Shown here in pieces: positions 43,560 to 51,968 of a stretch of 64,000 bases of DNA. The notes beneath the pieces were generated by a model that saw nothing but the letters and a program-made list of their open reading frames with translations, ran no database searches and was not told where the DNA came from. The stretch covers positions 35,358 through 99,357 of the forward strand of contig CAMBFZ010000016.1 in assembly GCA_945866125.1 (NCBI GenBank). Direction: 5' to 3'. This DNA is from Bordetella parapertussis (GTDB taxonomy: Bacteria; Pseudomonadota; Gammaproteobacteria; Burkholderiales; Burkholderiaceae_D). The number at the start of each line of letters is the position of its first letter. Position 1 is the stretch's first letter. The translations under genes and the position numbers were made by a program.

Positions 43560-44984
43560 TCAATAGCGGTACATTTCAGGCTTGAATGGCCCGGCCTTTG
43601 CAACGCCGATATACGCTGCCTGCTCATCGGTCAACTCGGAGAGTTGAGCGTTGAGTTTTTGCAGTTGCAGGCGCGCGACTTTTTCGTCGAGATGCTTGGG
43701 CAGTGTATAGACGCCGATCGGATAGGCCGCCGTATTGCCGAACAATTCGATCTGCGCAATGGTCTGGTTAGCAAACGACGAGCTCATCACATACGAAGGA
43801 TGACCGGTGCCGCAACCCAAATTAACCAGACGACCCTCAGCCAACAAGATGATCCGTTTGCCATCAGGGAAAATGACGTGGTCGACTTGCGGCTTGATGT
43901 TTTCCCAGGTGTACTGCTTCAGCGCGGCGACTTCGATTTCGTTATCGAAGTGACCGATGTTGCAGACGATAGCCTGGTCTTTCATTTTGGTCATGTGCTC
44001 GTGCGTGATCACATGGTAGTTGCCAGTGGCAGTGACGAAAATATCGGCGTGCGCAACCGCATAATCCATGGTCACGACGCGATAACCTTCCATTGCCGCC
44101 TGGAGTGCGCAGATCGGATCGATCTCGGTCACCCAAACTTGCGCAGACAAAGCACGCAGGGCTTGCGCCGAGCCCTTGCCGACATCGCCATAACCGGCGA
44201 CGACGGCCACTTTGCCGGCGATCATCACGTCCGTGGCGCGCTTGATGGCGTCGACCAGGGATTCGCGGCAGCCGTAGAGGTTGTCGAATTTGGATTTGGT
44301 GACGGAATCGTTGACATTGATGGCCGGGAAGGCCAGCTTGCCTTCGTTATGCATCTGATACAAACGATGCACACCGGTGGTGGTTTCTTCGGTAACGCCT
44401 TTGACCTGCGCCAGACGCGTTGAATACCAGGTCGGGTCGGTCTTGAGTTTGGTTTTGATCGAATTGAAGAGACAAATGGCTTCTTCGGAATCCGGATGGT
44501 CGAGCACGCTCAGGTCTTTTTCAGCGCGAGTACCCAAATGCAGCAGCATGGTGGCATCGCCGCCATCGTCGAGGATCATGTTGGAATAACCGCCGTCAGC
44601 CCATTCAAAAATCCGATGCGTGAAGTCCCAATACTGATCGAGATTTTCACCCTTGAAGGCGAATACCGGGGTGCCTGCTGCTGCGATGGCAGCGGCAGCG
44701 TGATCTTGCGTGGAGTAGATGTTGCACGACGCCCAGCGTACTTGCGCACCCAGTGCTTCGAGGGTTTGGATCAATACGGCAGTTTGAATCGTCATGTGCA
44801 GCGAACCGGTGATGCGCGCGCCTTTCAGAGGCTGGCTTGCAGCAAACTCATGGCGAATGGCCATGAGACCCGGCATTTCGGTCTCGGCAATGCGAATTTC
44901 CTTGTTACCAAAATCAGCCAGGCTGATGTCAGCTACGAGATAGTCATTGAATGTTGAATCGACGGATTTGAGTACGGCGCTCAT
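43560..44984 (-). CDS. ahcY: Adenosylhomocysteinase (SAH hydrolase)
   Basis: NAD-dependent enzyme that splits S-adenosylhomocysteine to homocysteine and adenosine, relieving product inhibition of methyltransferases. At 474 residues it has the usual bacterial insertion. Motifs: ARITGSLHMTIQTAVLI (substrate site), GYGDVGKGSAQALRAL (NAD binding) and the C-terminal FKPEMYRY tail. I start at the ATG giving MSAVLKSVD, with an AGGAGGG Shine-Dalgarno. The adjacent upstream GTG is less likely. The start overlaps the rhombosortase stop (TGATG), and a SAH riboswitch precedes it. Confidence 0.97.
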   Translation of the reverse strand: MSAVLKSVDSTFNDYLVADISLADFGNKEIRIAETEMPGLMAIRHEFAASQPLKGARITGSLHMTIQTAVLIQTLEALGAQVRWASCNIYSTQDHAAAAIAAAGTPVFAFKGENLDQYWDFTHRIFEWADGGYSNMILDDGGDATMLLHLGTRAEKDLSVLDHPDSEEAICLFNSIKTKLKTDPTWYSTRLAQVKGVTEETTTGVHRLYQMHNEGKLAFPAINVNDSVTKSKFDNLYGCRESLVDAIKRATDVMIAGKVAVVAGYGDVGKGSAQALRALSAQVWVTEIDPICALQAAMEGYRVVTMDYAVAHADIFVTATGNYHVITHEHMTKMKDQAIVCNIGHFDNEIEVAALKQYTWENIKPQVDHVIFPDGKRIILLAEGRLVNLGCGTGHPSYVMSSSFANQTIAQIELFGNTAAYPIGVYTLPKHLDEKVARLQLQKLNAQLSELTDEQAAYIGVAKAGPFKPEMYRY

Positions 44985-45652
44985 CACGCCCTCCTTTTCT
45001 TGAAAAAATTAAAAAGAAAGATACGTGAGCGCAGTTGCAGTGTTGACCAGCCAAGCCTGGCAGAGTAAGGCACTCTGTCGCAACGCTCCTTGGCAGCGCA
45101 GTATTTTAAACGAAAACGGCGAATCTCTGTGCAAGCGAGCCAGGCAAGGCCCGTGAGCGCCCCATAGCGATGCGCGTTCGAGGCCACCGCCATGCCGGCG
45201 ATGCTGCCGACTGGCCATGCCAGTTTGCCTAGCAGCAGGATAAGCGCACCCGAAAAAAACAAGCTCGGGCGACGGCACCATGCCGCGCCCGCTGCCCCGG
45301 CCCACAGGCCATGCAGTACACCGGAGAGTCCGGCGTACCAAAAAAAAGCAGGCTGACAAAACCATAAGAGCAGACTCACGCCTAACGCGCTGGCGCCACA
45401 CAACATGAGGCCTTCATGCAATTCCAGCTGATCCCATAACAGCTCGCAGATCACCCACGCACCAAGCAGATTCCATAACAAGTGGCGCACATTAAGATGT
45501 ACAAAATGCGCCGTGATGAGGCGCCACCATTGGCCCTCAGCTAAGGCATCACGCTGCCAGATTAGCGCCGTCATCGCATTTGGCCAGACATAAACTGCGA
45601 GCGATGACAGCGTGAGTGCCGCACCTGTCAGCCAGCGTGGGTTGAGCTTCAT
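44984..45652 (-). CDS. Rhombosortase (rhomboid-family intramembrane protease)
   Basis: Six-helix rhomboid-type serine protease of the rhombosortase group, which cleaves GlyGly-CTERM tails of partner proteins. The catalytic Ser110 is in YAGLSGVLHG (GxSG) and the likely catalytic His161 in SNAHRYGALTG; HFVHLNVRHLLWNLLG near 49-64 is the usual rhomboid loop. The start overlaps the subtilase stop by four bases (ATGA), tying the pair together; a longer start 15 bases upstream is possible. The frame of 222 residues ends with a tail (about 186-222) that is encoded by the SAH riboswitch and leader of ahcY, and has no hydrophobic or conserved character. Family members are usually shorter. Confidence 0.88.
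   Translation of the reverse strand: MKLNPRWLTGAALTLSSLAVYVWPNAMTALIWQRDALAEGQWWRLITAHFVHLNVRHLLWNLLGAWVICELLWDQLELHEGLMLCGASALGVSLLLWFCQPAFFWYAGLSGVLHGLWAGAAGAAWCRRPSLFFSGALILLLGKLAWPVGSIAGMAVASNAHRYGALTGLAWLACTEIRRFRLKYCAAKERCDRVPYSARLGWSTLQLRSRIFLFNFFKKRRA
45024..45098 (-). promoter_or_regulatory. SAH riboswitch upstream of ahcY
   Basis: On the minus strand the conserved blocks of the S-adenosylhomocysteine aptamer occur in order: CCAAGGAGCGTTGCGAC, GCCAGGCTTGG, and GCAACTGCGCTCAC. Pairings are as expected: P1 CCAAG/CTTGG, an AGAGT/ACTCT P2 hairpin, and the pseudoknot GAGCG/CGCTC. SAH riboswitches turn on ahcY when SAH accumulates. The aptamer ends about 40 bases before the ahcY ATG and lies entirely inside the 3' end of the rhombosortase reading frame. 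A CTTTCTT stretch downstream could pair loosely with AAGAAAAG next to the Shine-Dalgarno as an expression platform. Confidence 0.92.
45103..45134 (-). promoter_or_regulatory. Candidate ahcY promoter inside the rhombosortase gene
   Basis: A TTGCAC hexamer and an AT-rich TTTAAAAT element lie 18-20 bases apart just upstream of the riboswitch. A transcript starting here would begin close to the aptamer's 5' side. Match and spacing are only moderate, so this is tentative. Confidence 0.35.
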
Positions 45653-47790
45653 GGCTTGCGCCTGCAACGCCGCAGCACTGCCATGATTAGGCCGCAGACA
45701 AGTATCAGGTCGCCCTCCAAGCTACCGCCACCGCCTGCCTTTCCTTGGCTTGGCGTGACGGTCACGGACAACAGTCCCGGCGCGCTGCGGCTGTCCACAT
45801 CGCTGGCCTCATAACCAATTCGATAGGTGCCAACAGGCGCAGCACTCGGCCAGCTCAACAAGCCTGTTGCAGAGAGACTGGCGCCAGCCGGCAGCGACGT
45901 GGCGCTAAATATGGGAGGGTCGCCGTCTGCATCAGTGGCTTCTAATTGCACACGCAGTGTGGCGCCGACTTCTATTGTCTGCGCCGGCGGCGGCAACAAC
46001 ACCGGCGCGCTGTTGACTTTCACGATGGCCGTGGCGGTGGCAACGGCATCATTGCTGTCGGTGACCTCGAGCGTAAAGAGATAGGTGCCGCTGGCCGGGG
46101 CAATGAAGCTGGTCTCGGCTGACCCGGGAGTCGTTAGCGTAACGGGCGCCGGATTTGAGGCCGCTGCCTGCCATTGATAGCGTGCGATGGTGCGACCGCT
46201 GGGTGCCTGGGCGCTGCCACGCAGCGTGACGGAGGCTGCAGGTGTGACGATCTGGCGCGGCTGACTGATTTCGACCGTCGGTACAACGGCAGTGAGTGCT
46301 GCCTGCGCATCAAGCAAGCCGGCACCGCACAAGCCGGCATTTGCGCTCAACGCGCAAGCGCTTGACGCCGGGTGGGGACGGGCTGAGGCACGCAAGATGC
46401 TGATGATTTGCGCGCGCGTGAGTCCTGGGTCAAGCGAGAGCATCAGCGCCATGTTGCCGCTGACATGCGAGGCCGCCATGCTGGTGCCGTACTTATACGC
46501 AGCGCTATTGGCAAGCGGTCGGGTTATGCCTGCATCACCGAGCGAGACAACCACCGGCGCGCCGTCTTGACCTGCTACGCAAGCGCTGCTGAGGGCGCCG
46601 CAGCCGCCCCCCGGTGCGCTCAAGGTGGTACCGGGGCCGATGTTGGCGTAATCAGCATTGTCGCCGCCGATGGCATGCGCCGTTACCGCCACGATGCCAC
46701 TGCAGTTTGCGGGCTCATTGGCGCTGTCGCCGCCGCCATTACCGTTGGCGACAACGACGATGGCACCAGCGGCATTGACGTCGTTAATGGCACTTTGGAA
46801 CGCCGCCGAACAGCTCCCCGGGCTACCAAAACTGAGGTTGAGAATACGCGCCGGGTTACGGTTACGCGGCACACCAGGCACGTCAATGCCCGCGGCCCAG
46901 CGCATGGCGTCGATGATATCGGAGGTGTAGCCGCCGCACTTTCCCAGTACCCGCACGGGCAACAGCTTTACATTGGGCGCGATACCGGTACCGAATAAGC
47001 CATTATTCATTTGCGCCGCGATGGTACCGGCAACGTGCGTGCCATGCCAGCTTGAATTGGCCGCCGCTGTACCGCTGCCGCATTCACCGGCGGCCACCCA
47101 ATCGCCGGGGTCGCTGGCATCGCTGTCGCGACCATTGCCGTCGTTGGCCAGACTGGCGCTGCTGACAAAATCGTAGCCGGGTAACATGCCCGCCAAATCC
47201 CGATGGGGCAGCATGCCGGTATCAAGCACCGCCACGCGCATGGTGGCGCTACCGAGCGTGATACCCCACGCATCAGGCAGATCGGCACCACCGGTATTGC
47301 GCTGATCCGGCGCTCGGTAATGCCACTGACCTGGTGACGATTCATAGATTGGATCGGCCGGCACCACGCTGTCAATGCGCATGATGCGATCCGGTTCAGC
47401 GAGCTCTACGTCGTGCATCGCAGCCAGCCGGGCTGCAATTGCGCGTGCTTCAGAGAGACCAACACTTCGATGTATTTTTAAAAGATGCGCGCGACCGGTC
47501 AGGCGACGCTCGACTATCATGGGCACATTGGCTACGGTCGCAAGCCGGTTCGCGTCGCCATCGGCTAATTGCACACTTAATTTTTGCCCGATTGCCTGCC
47601 GGGGCGTGATGATCAGACGGTGTATTTGTTCTTCTTCTGGCAGGGGCGCAATAGCAGACAAACGGGAGCCTGCCTTGCGATGCATTGTTTGCATTTCTGC
47701 CTGAGCAGGTGCGATGGAGATGGACGCCAATAAAAATATCGCGATCAGAATGATGCGATGCGACTCGCGCAGCCGGGGAAAAATACTCAT
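45649..47790 (-). CDS. S8 subtilisin-like protease with GlyGly-CTERM-type tail
   Basis: Secreted serine protease of 713 residues. A signal peptide covers about 1-31 (ending APAQAEM). The catalytic triad is Asp190 (VAVLDTGM), His249 (SSWHGTHVAGT) and Ser437 (YGTSMAASHVSG). C-terminal to the protease are Ig/cadherin-like repeats (about 505-680, YLFTLEVTDSNDAVA and PPAQTIEVGATL). The final 30 residues are a sorting tail: Gly-rich GKAGGGGS, a hydrophobic helix (DLILVCGLIMAVL) and a basic end (RRCRRKP), the GlyGly-CTERM pattern. The rhombosortase that should process it is directly downstream and overlaps by four bases. Confidence 0.92.
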   Translation of the reverse strand: MSIFPRLRESHRIILIAIFLLASISIAPAQAEMQTMHRKAGSRLSAIAPLPEEEQIHRLIITPRQAIGQKLSVQLADGDANRLATVANVPMIVERRLTGRAHLLKIHRSVGLSEARAIAARLAAMHDVELAEPDRIMRIDSVVPADPIYESSPGQWHYRAPDQRNTGGADLPDAWGITLGSATMRVAVLDTGMLPHRDLAGMLPGYDFVSSASLANDGNGRDSDASDPGDWVAAGECGSGTAAANSSWHGTHVAGTIAAQMNNGLFGTGIAPNVKLLPVRVLGKCGGYTSDIIDAMRWAAGIDVPGVPRNRNPARILNLSFGSPGSCSAAFQSAINDVNAAGAIVVVANGNGGGDSANEPANCSGIVAVTAHAIGGDNADYANIGPGTTLSAPGGGCGALSSACVAGQDGAPVVVSLGDAGITRPLANSAAYKYGTSMAASHVSGNMALMLSLDPGLTRAQIISILRASARPHPASSACALSANAGLCGAGLLDAQAALTAVVPTVEISQPRQIVTPAASVTLRGSAQAPSGRTIARYQWQAAASNPAPVTLTTPGSAETSFIAPASGTYLFTLEVTDSNDAVATATAIVKVNSAPVLLPPPAQTIEVGATLRVQLEATDADGDPPIFSATSLPAGASLSATGLLSWPSAAPVGTYRIGYEASDVDSRSAPGLLSVTVTPSQGKAGGGGSLEGDLILVCGLIMAVLRRCRRKP

Positions 47791-47953
47791 GCCAATTGAC
47801 CGTCACAACAATTCGAGTGACGGCAAGGGTAGCAGCGGAGCGCCGTTTTTTGGTGGGAGACAGCTGCTTAAAAACGATCTATTTCTTAAAAATGAAAAAG
47901 CACTAATGCTGTTGCAAACTGACGTTGCCAGCCCATCTATCTTAAACAATAAA

Positions 47954-47998
47954 TAAAAAAACGGGCAAGATCGCAGACGAATCTGCGGCCTTACCCGC
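47954..47998 (-). terminator. Rho-independent terminator after metK
   Basis: Read on the minus strand, an outer CGGGTAAG/CTTGCCCG stem (one G-T pair) encloses an inner GCAGA/TCTGC hairpin with a TTCG loop, then a run of seven T. It ends metK transcription before the subtilase gene. Confidence 0.85.
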
Positions 47999-48018
47999 TG
48001 TTGCGATCGAGGCTTAAA

Positions 48019-49182
48019 TTACAGCCCGGCGGCAGCCTTTAGCGCAGCTGCTTTGTCAGTGCGCTCCCAGCTAAATTCGGGCTCTTCGCGACCGAAATGA
48101 CCATAGGCAGCTGTCTTTTGATAGATGGGCCGCAGCAGGTCGAGCATCTGCACAATACCTTTAGGACGCAAATCAAAATGTTCGCGCACGAGCTCGGCGA
48201 TTTTTTCATCGCTGACTTTGCCAGTACCAAAGGTGGTTACCATGACCGAGGTCGGCAGCGCAATGCCGATCGCGTACGAAATCTGAATCTGGCAACGCTC
48301 GGCCAGACCAGCGGCGACGATATTTTTGGCGACATAGCGACCAGCATAGGCTGCGGAACGATCGACCTTGGTAGGGTCTTTGCCGGAGAACGCACCGCCG
48401 CCATGGGGAGCGGCACCGCCGTAGGTATCGACGATGATTTTTCGACCAGTCAATCCGCAATCACCTTGCGGTCCACCGATGACGAAGCGGCCCGTAGGAT
48501 TGACGAGGTAGCGGGTATTTTTGAGCCACTCTTGCGGCACAACCGGCTTGATGATGGATTCGATCGCAGCTTCTTCGATCTGCTTATGCGCCATCTCGGG
48601 TGCGTGCTGAGTCGATAGCACGATGGTGTCGATCGCCACCGGTTTGCCGTCGACATATTTGAGCGTGACCTGCGATTTGGCGTCTGGTCGCAGCCATGGG
48701 AGACGCCCGTCTTTACGCAATTGCGACTGACGCTCGACGATGCGATGGGCATAATAAATTGCGGCGGGCATGAGCTCGGGCGTCTCATCGCAGGCGTAAC
48801 CGAACATCAGACCCTGGTCACCAGCACCCTGATCGAGATCGAGTCCGCGACCTTCGTCAACGCCTTGGGCGATGTCAGGAGATTGCTTGTCGTAGCAGAC
48901 CATCACTGCGCAACCTTTGTAGTCGATGCCGTAGTCGGTGTTGTCATAGCCGATGCGCTTGATGGTGTCGCGTGCGACGCGAATGTAGTCGACATTGGCC
49001 GTGGTCGTGATCTCGCCTGCCAGCACCACCAGGCCGGTATTGCACAAGGTCTCGGCGGCGACGCGGGCGCGCGGGTCTTGTTCGAGGATGGCGTCGAGGA
49101 TTGCGTCGGAGATCTGGTCGGCGACTTTGTCCGGATGACCTTCGGAGACGGACTCTGAAGTGAAGAGGTATTCTTTTGACAT
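48019..49182 (-). CDS. metK: S-adenosylmethionine synthetase
   Basis: Makes SAM from methionine and ATP, the universal methyl donor. The protein is 387 residues with the family's three repeats. Visible motifs: FTSESVSEGHPDKVADQISD near the N-terminus (methionine/ATP and magnesium site), GDQGLMFGYACDETPELMP, GAGAFSGKDPTKVDRSAAYAGR-type phosphate loop (here GGGAFSGKDPTKVDRSAAYA) and the C-terminal GHFGREEPEFSWE. The AGGGAG Shine-Dalgarno is well placed. Its leader and promoter are described separately; it lies upstream of, and with the same direction as, the subtilase and ahcY operons. Confidence 0.97.
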   Translation of the reverse strand: MSKEYLFTSESVSEGHPDKVADQISDAILDAILEQDPRARVAAETLCNTGLVVLAGEITTTANVDYIRVARDTIKRIGYDNTDYGIDYKGCAVMVCYDKQSPDIAQGVDEGRGLDLDQGAGDQGLMFGYACDETPELMPAAIYYAHRIVERQSQLRKDGRLPWLRPDAKSQVTLKYVDGKPVAIDTIVLSTQHAPEMAHKQIEEAAIESIIKPVVPQEWLKNTRYLVNPTGRFVIGGPQGDCGLTGRKIIVDTYGGAAPHGGGAFSGKDPTKVDRSAAYAGRYVAKNIVAAGLAERCQIQISYAIGIALPTSVMVTTFGTGKVSDEKIAELVREHFDLRPKGIVQMLDLLRPIYQKTAAYGHFGREEPEFSWERTDKAAALKAAAGL

Positions 49183-49199
49183 GCAAGCTCCCTAGTTAA

Positions 49200-49239
49200 A
49201 ATTGACATCGTGTCGCGGTCAATTCAATGAGCCTGCGAC
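49200..49239 (-). promoter_or_regulatory. Candidate pseudoknot RNA in the metK 5' leader
   Basis: Four segments on the minus strand are arranged as crossing pairs: GTCGC (49239-49235), AATTGAC (49224-49218), GCGAC (49216-49212) and GTCAATT (49206-49200). GTCGC pairs with GCGAC and AATTGAC with GTCAATT, making an H-type pseudoknot with 5 and 7 base pairs and loops of 10, 1 and 5. It ends 7 bases before the AGGGAG Shine-Dalgarno. This is the geometry of small translational riboswitches, but I do not recognise a known consensus. Confidence 0.45.
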
Positions 49240-49253
49240 GCTTTAGCGAAATT

Positions 49254-49282
49254 TATATACCGCCTCGCAAGTTGTCTGTTAA
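49254..49282 (-). promoter_or_regulatory. sigma70 promoter of metK
   Basis: On the minus strand TTAACA and TATATA are separated by exactly 17 bases. The start point would be near 49246, leaving a leader of about 65 bases that contains the pseudoknot. Confidence 0.7.
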
Positions 49283-49361
49283 CTCGGCGGGTAAAACTTT
49301 CGTGTTATTTTACGCGTCTTGCTACGATTGAGCAAAACTCCCCTTCCTTTTCCTTTTACGG

Positions 49362-50216
49362 ATGCTGCTGCGTTTTTTCCAGTTTTTATCTGTTTTTCCT
49401 TTGTCTGTGTTGCATGCCATTGGCATGATCACGGGCTGGCTGGTGTACGCGCTAACACCATCGTATCGTCAGCGCATGCGCGACAATATGACGCGTGCCG
49501 GCTATGCTGATTTACTCCCGGCAGCAATCGCTGAGGCGGGAAAAAATGTATTCGAACTACCCTTTATCTGGTGCGCACCCCCGAAGCGCGTGCAAAAAAC
49601 TGCACACATTCACGACTGGCATATCGCACAAGCTGCGCTTGATACGGGACGCGGTGTGATTTTTCTTACGCCGCATCTGGGTTGCTTCGAAATTATTGCG
49701 CAGACAATCGCGAGCAGAACGCCGTTGACTGCGCTGTATCGTCCGCCGCATAAGGCCGTGTTAAAACCATTGCTTGAGCAGGCGCGTGCGCGCGATCAGT
49801 TAACGTTGGCGCCAGCTAATCTTGCGGGAGTACGTACCTTACTCAAGACGCTGCGCAAGGGCGGCGCCATCGGATTATTGCCGGATCAGGTCCCGCAACA
49901 AGGCGAAGGGGTGTGGACGGAATTTTTTGGCAAGGCTGCTTATACGATGACGCTACCTGCTCGCCTGCACGAAATGAGCGGTGCGCAATTGGTGTTATCT
50001 TTTGCCGAGCGTCTGCCGCGCGGTGATGGCTTTGCGATTCATTTCGTCCCCTTTACCGAGATCTTACGCGGCAGCCCAGCGCAGCAGGCGCGCACCATCA
50101 ATGCAGCAATGGAGCAATTGATTGCGCGATGCCCCAGCCAGTATTTTTGGAGCTATAACCGCTACAAGGGGACACCGCCAACAGCGCCCAACGAAAGTGA
50201 GATCGCATGCGATTGA
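49362..50216 (+). CDS. LpxL/HtrB-family lysophospholipid/lipid A acyltransferase (first copy)
   Basis: A 284-residue inner-membrane acyltransferase of the lauroyl/myristoyl lipid A group, which adds the secondary acyl chains to lipid A. The N-terminus is a membrane anchor (LRFFQFLSVFPLSVLHAIGMITG). The catalytic HX4D/E motif is seen at HLGCFE in ILTPHLGCFEIIAQ, with DQVPQQGEGVW and the later QYFWSYNRYKG ending. It overlaps the next, related gene by ten bases. Both lie in a plus-strand run with dapF, divergent from metK. Confidence 0.88.
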   Translation: MLLRFFQFLSVFPLSVLHAIGMITGWLVYALTPSYRQRMRDNMTRAGYADLLPAAIAEAGKNVFELPFIWCAPPKRVQKTAHIHDWHIAQAALDTGRGVIFLTPHLGCFEIIAQTIASRTPLTALYRPPHKAVLKPLLEQARARDQLTLAPANLAGVRTLLKTLRKGGAIGLLPDQVPQQGEGVWTEFFGKAAYTMTLPARLHEMSGAQLVLSFAERLPRGDGFAIHFVPFTEILRGSPAQQARTINAAMEQLIARCPSQYFWSYNRYKGTPPTAPNESEIACD

Positions 50217-51079
50217 TGCTCGCTTTGATGTGGTTATTGCACTGGCTGCCGCTGCCGGTGCTAGGCCGTATCGGCAAGCTGATCGGCTCGGTGCTGTTTG
50301 TGCTGATGCGAAGCCGTCGTCACATTACTTTAACGAATCTGAAACTCTGCCTGCCGGATTTGTCTGACGCAGCGCGACTGCAGATCGCGCGCGCGCATTT
50401 TCAAGGCTATGCCCGCAGCATTCTGGAGCGCGGCATTTTATGGTGGGCGTCACCTGCGCGGCTGGCCAGGCTGATTGTGATTGAGCCATCGGTACCTACA
50501 GAGCAAATCGCGCAACGCCCAACGATTTTGTTGTGCCCACATTTTGTGTGCCTCGAAGTCGCTGGTGTGGCCATTACGATGGCGGGTCCGGCATGCTCCA
50601 TTTATTCGCGCCAACGTAATCAAGTATTTGATGAAGCGCTGCGCAAAGGCCGGCTTCGGTTCACGCCTGACGCCAGCAATCTGATGGCGCGCGATGCCGG
50701 CGTTAAACCGATCATGCGCGCAATGAAAAGCGGTCGTCCATTTTTGATGTTGCCTGATATGGATTTCGGACCACGCGAATCGGTCTTCGTACCGTTTTTC
50801 GGCATACCCGCAGCGACCCTAACGGCACCGGCACGACTGACTGCCGCCACCCAGGGCCAGGTGATCCCGGTGGTGACCCGTTTTCTGCCGGATTATCGAG
50901 GTTGGAAGGTGATTTTTTATCCGGCCTGGGACGACTACCCGGGCGACGACATGAGCGCTGCAACGCGTCGGATGAATGCCTTTATCGAAGCGCGCATACT
51001 CGAAGAACCGTCGGAATATTTTTGGTCTCACAAACGTTTCAAAACCCGCCCGCCCGGCGTGGCCGGCTTCTACAATTAA
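50207..51079 (+). CDS. LpxL/HtrB-family lysophospholipid/lipid A acyltransferase (second copy)
   Basis: A 290-residue relative of the preceding protein. The N-terminal anchor is LALMWLLHWLPLPVLGRIGKL, the catalytic HX4D/E motif is HFVCLE in LLCPHFVCLEVAG, and the C-terminus EYFWSHKRFKTRPPG matches the neighbour's YFWSYNRYKG. The pair probably adds two different secondary acyl chains to lipid A. Overlap of ten bases with the first gene and an intergenic distance of 34 bases to dapF suggest one operon. Confidence 0.9.
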   Translation: MRLMLALMWLLHWLPLPVLGRIGKLIGSVLFVLMRSRRHITLTNLKLCLPDLSDAARLQIARAHFQGYARSILERGILWWASPARLARLIVIEPSVPTEQIAQRPTILLCPHFVCLEVAGVAITMAGPACSIYSRQRNQVFDEALRKGRLRFTPDASNLMARDAGVKPIMRAMKSGRPFLMLPDMDFGPRESVFVPFFGIPAATLTAPARLTAATQGQVIPVVTRFLPDYRGWKVIFYPAWDDYPGDDMSAATRRMNAFIEARILEEPSEYFWSHKRFKTRPPGVAGFYN

Positions 51080-51113
51080 AGATGTTCAACGCACAGCACT
51101 TTATACTCTGCTC

Positions 51114-51965
51114 ATGAAATTAAAATTTACCAAGATGCATGGAGCGGGCAATGATTTCATCGTCATCGACGCGATCAATCAAAGCATTAATCTGCGTCCA
51201 GAAGAGTGGCGCATGCTCGCAGACCGCCGCTTTGGCATCGGTGCCGACCAGATTCTGATTGTCGAAAAACCTTTGTCGGCAGGCGTAGATTTTCGCTACC
51301 GCATTTTTAATGCTGACGGTGGCGAGGTTGAGCAATGCGGCAACGGGGCCCGTGCCTTCGCCAAATTTGTCATCGACAAGGGCTTGACGGACCAGCGCCA
51401 AATCCGGGTCGAGACGATGGCTGGCGTGATCGCCCCAAAGCTGGAAGATGATGGCGGCATCACCGTTGACATGGGCGCGCCGATCCAGGTACCGGCGGAG
51501 GTGCCCTTTGATTGCACCGGCCTTGAAGGCAGGGTTCAGCATGCGGTCACGTTATGGCCTGTGCCAGTCAATGGCAAAACCATCGACCTCGCAGTGGTCT
51601 CGATGGGGAATCCGCATGCAGTGCAAATTGTGCCCGATACCGAGCAAGCAGCGGTGGCACAAGACGGTCCCGCAATCGAAACCCATGTGCGCTTTGCGCG
51701 CCGGGTCAATGCCGGGTTTATGCAGATTGTCGACCGCCACCATATTCGGTTGCGTGTGTATGAGCGCGGTGCGGGTGAGACGCTCGCGTGCGGCACCGGC
51801 GCTTGCGCAGCAGTAGTCGCAGGCATTGGCCTGGGCTTGCTGGATTCGCCGGTAGCGGTCGCCACAAAGGGCGGTGCGTTGTCGATTGCGTGGGCAGGCG
51901 GCACGGCTTCGGTGCTCTTGACCGGACCAGCTGTGAGTGTGTTTGAGGGCTCCATTGAGATCTGA
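51114..51965 (+). CDS. dapF: Diaminopimelate epimerase
   Basis: Interconverts LL- and meso-diaminopimelate for lysine and peptidoglycan synthesis by a two-cysteine mechanism. Both catalytic cysteines are present: Cys75 in VEQCGNGARAF and the second in LACGTGACAAV near residue 226. The start MKLKFTKMHGAGNDF is the family N-terminus; frames further upstream overlap the acyltransferase gene. At 283 residues the length is normal. Its stop is three bases from the stop of the convergent Sel1-repeat gene. Confidence 0.96.
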   Translation: MKLKFTKMHGAGNDFIVIDAINQSINLRPEEWRMLADRRFGIGADQILIVEKPLSAGVDFRYRIFNADGGEVEQCGNGARAFAKFVIDKGLTDQRQIRVETMAGVIAPKLEDDGGITVDMGAPIQVPAEVPFDCTGLEGRVQHAVTLWPVPVNGKTIDLAVVSMGNPHAVQIVPDTEQAAVAQDGPAIETHVRFARRVNAGFMQIVDRHHIRLRVYERGAGETLACGTGACAAVVAGIGLGLLDSPVAVATKGGALSIAWAGGTASVLLTGPAVSVFEGSIEI

Positions 51966-51968
51966 TGT

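Noticed and set aside
43153..43563. Prophage holin
   Set aside because: The protein belongs to a family named after holins, but no lysis or phage genes are near and it is embedded in the ahcY-metF operon.
43497..44423. 308-residue plus-strand frame opposite ahcY
   Set aside because: Antisense to a highly conserved enzyme; contains no domain I recognise.
49183..49260. Known SAM-II or SAH riboswitch before metK
   Set aside because: The conserved sequence blocks of those classes, as I recall them, are not present, although the pairing pattern is pseudoknot-like.
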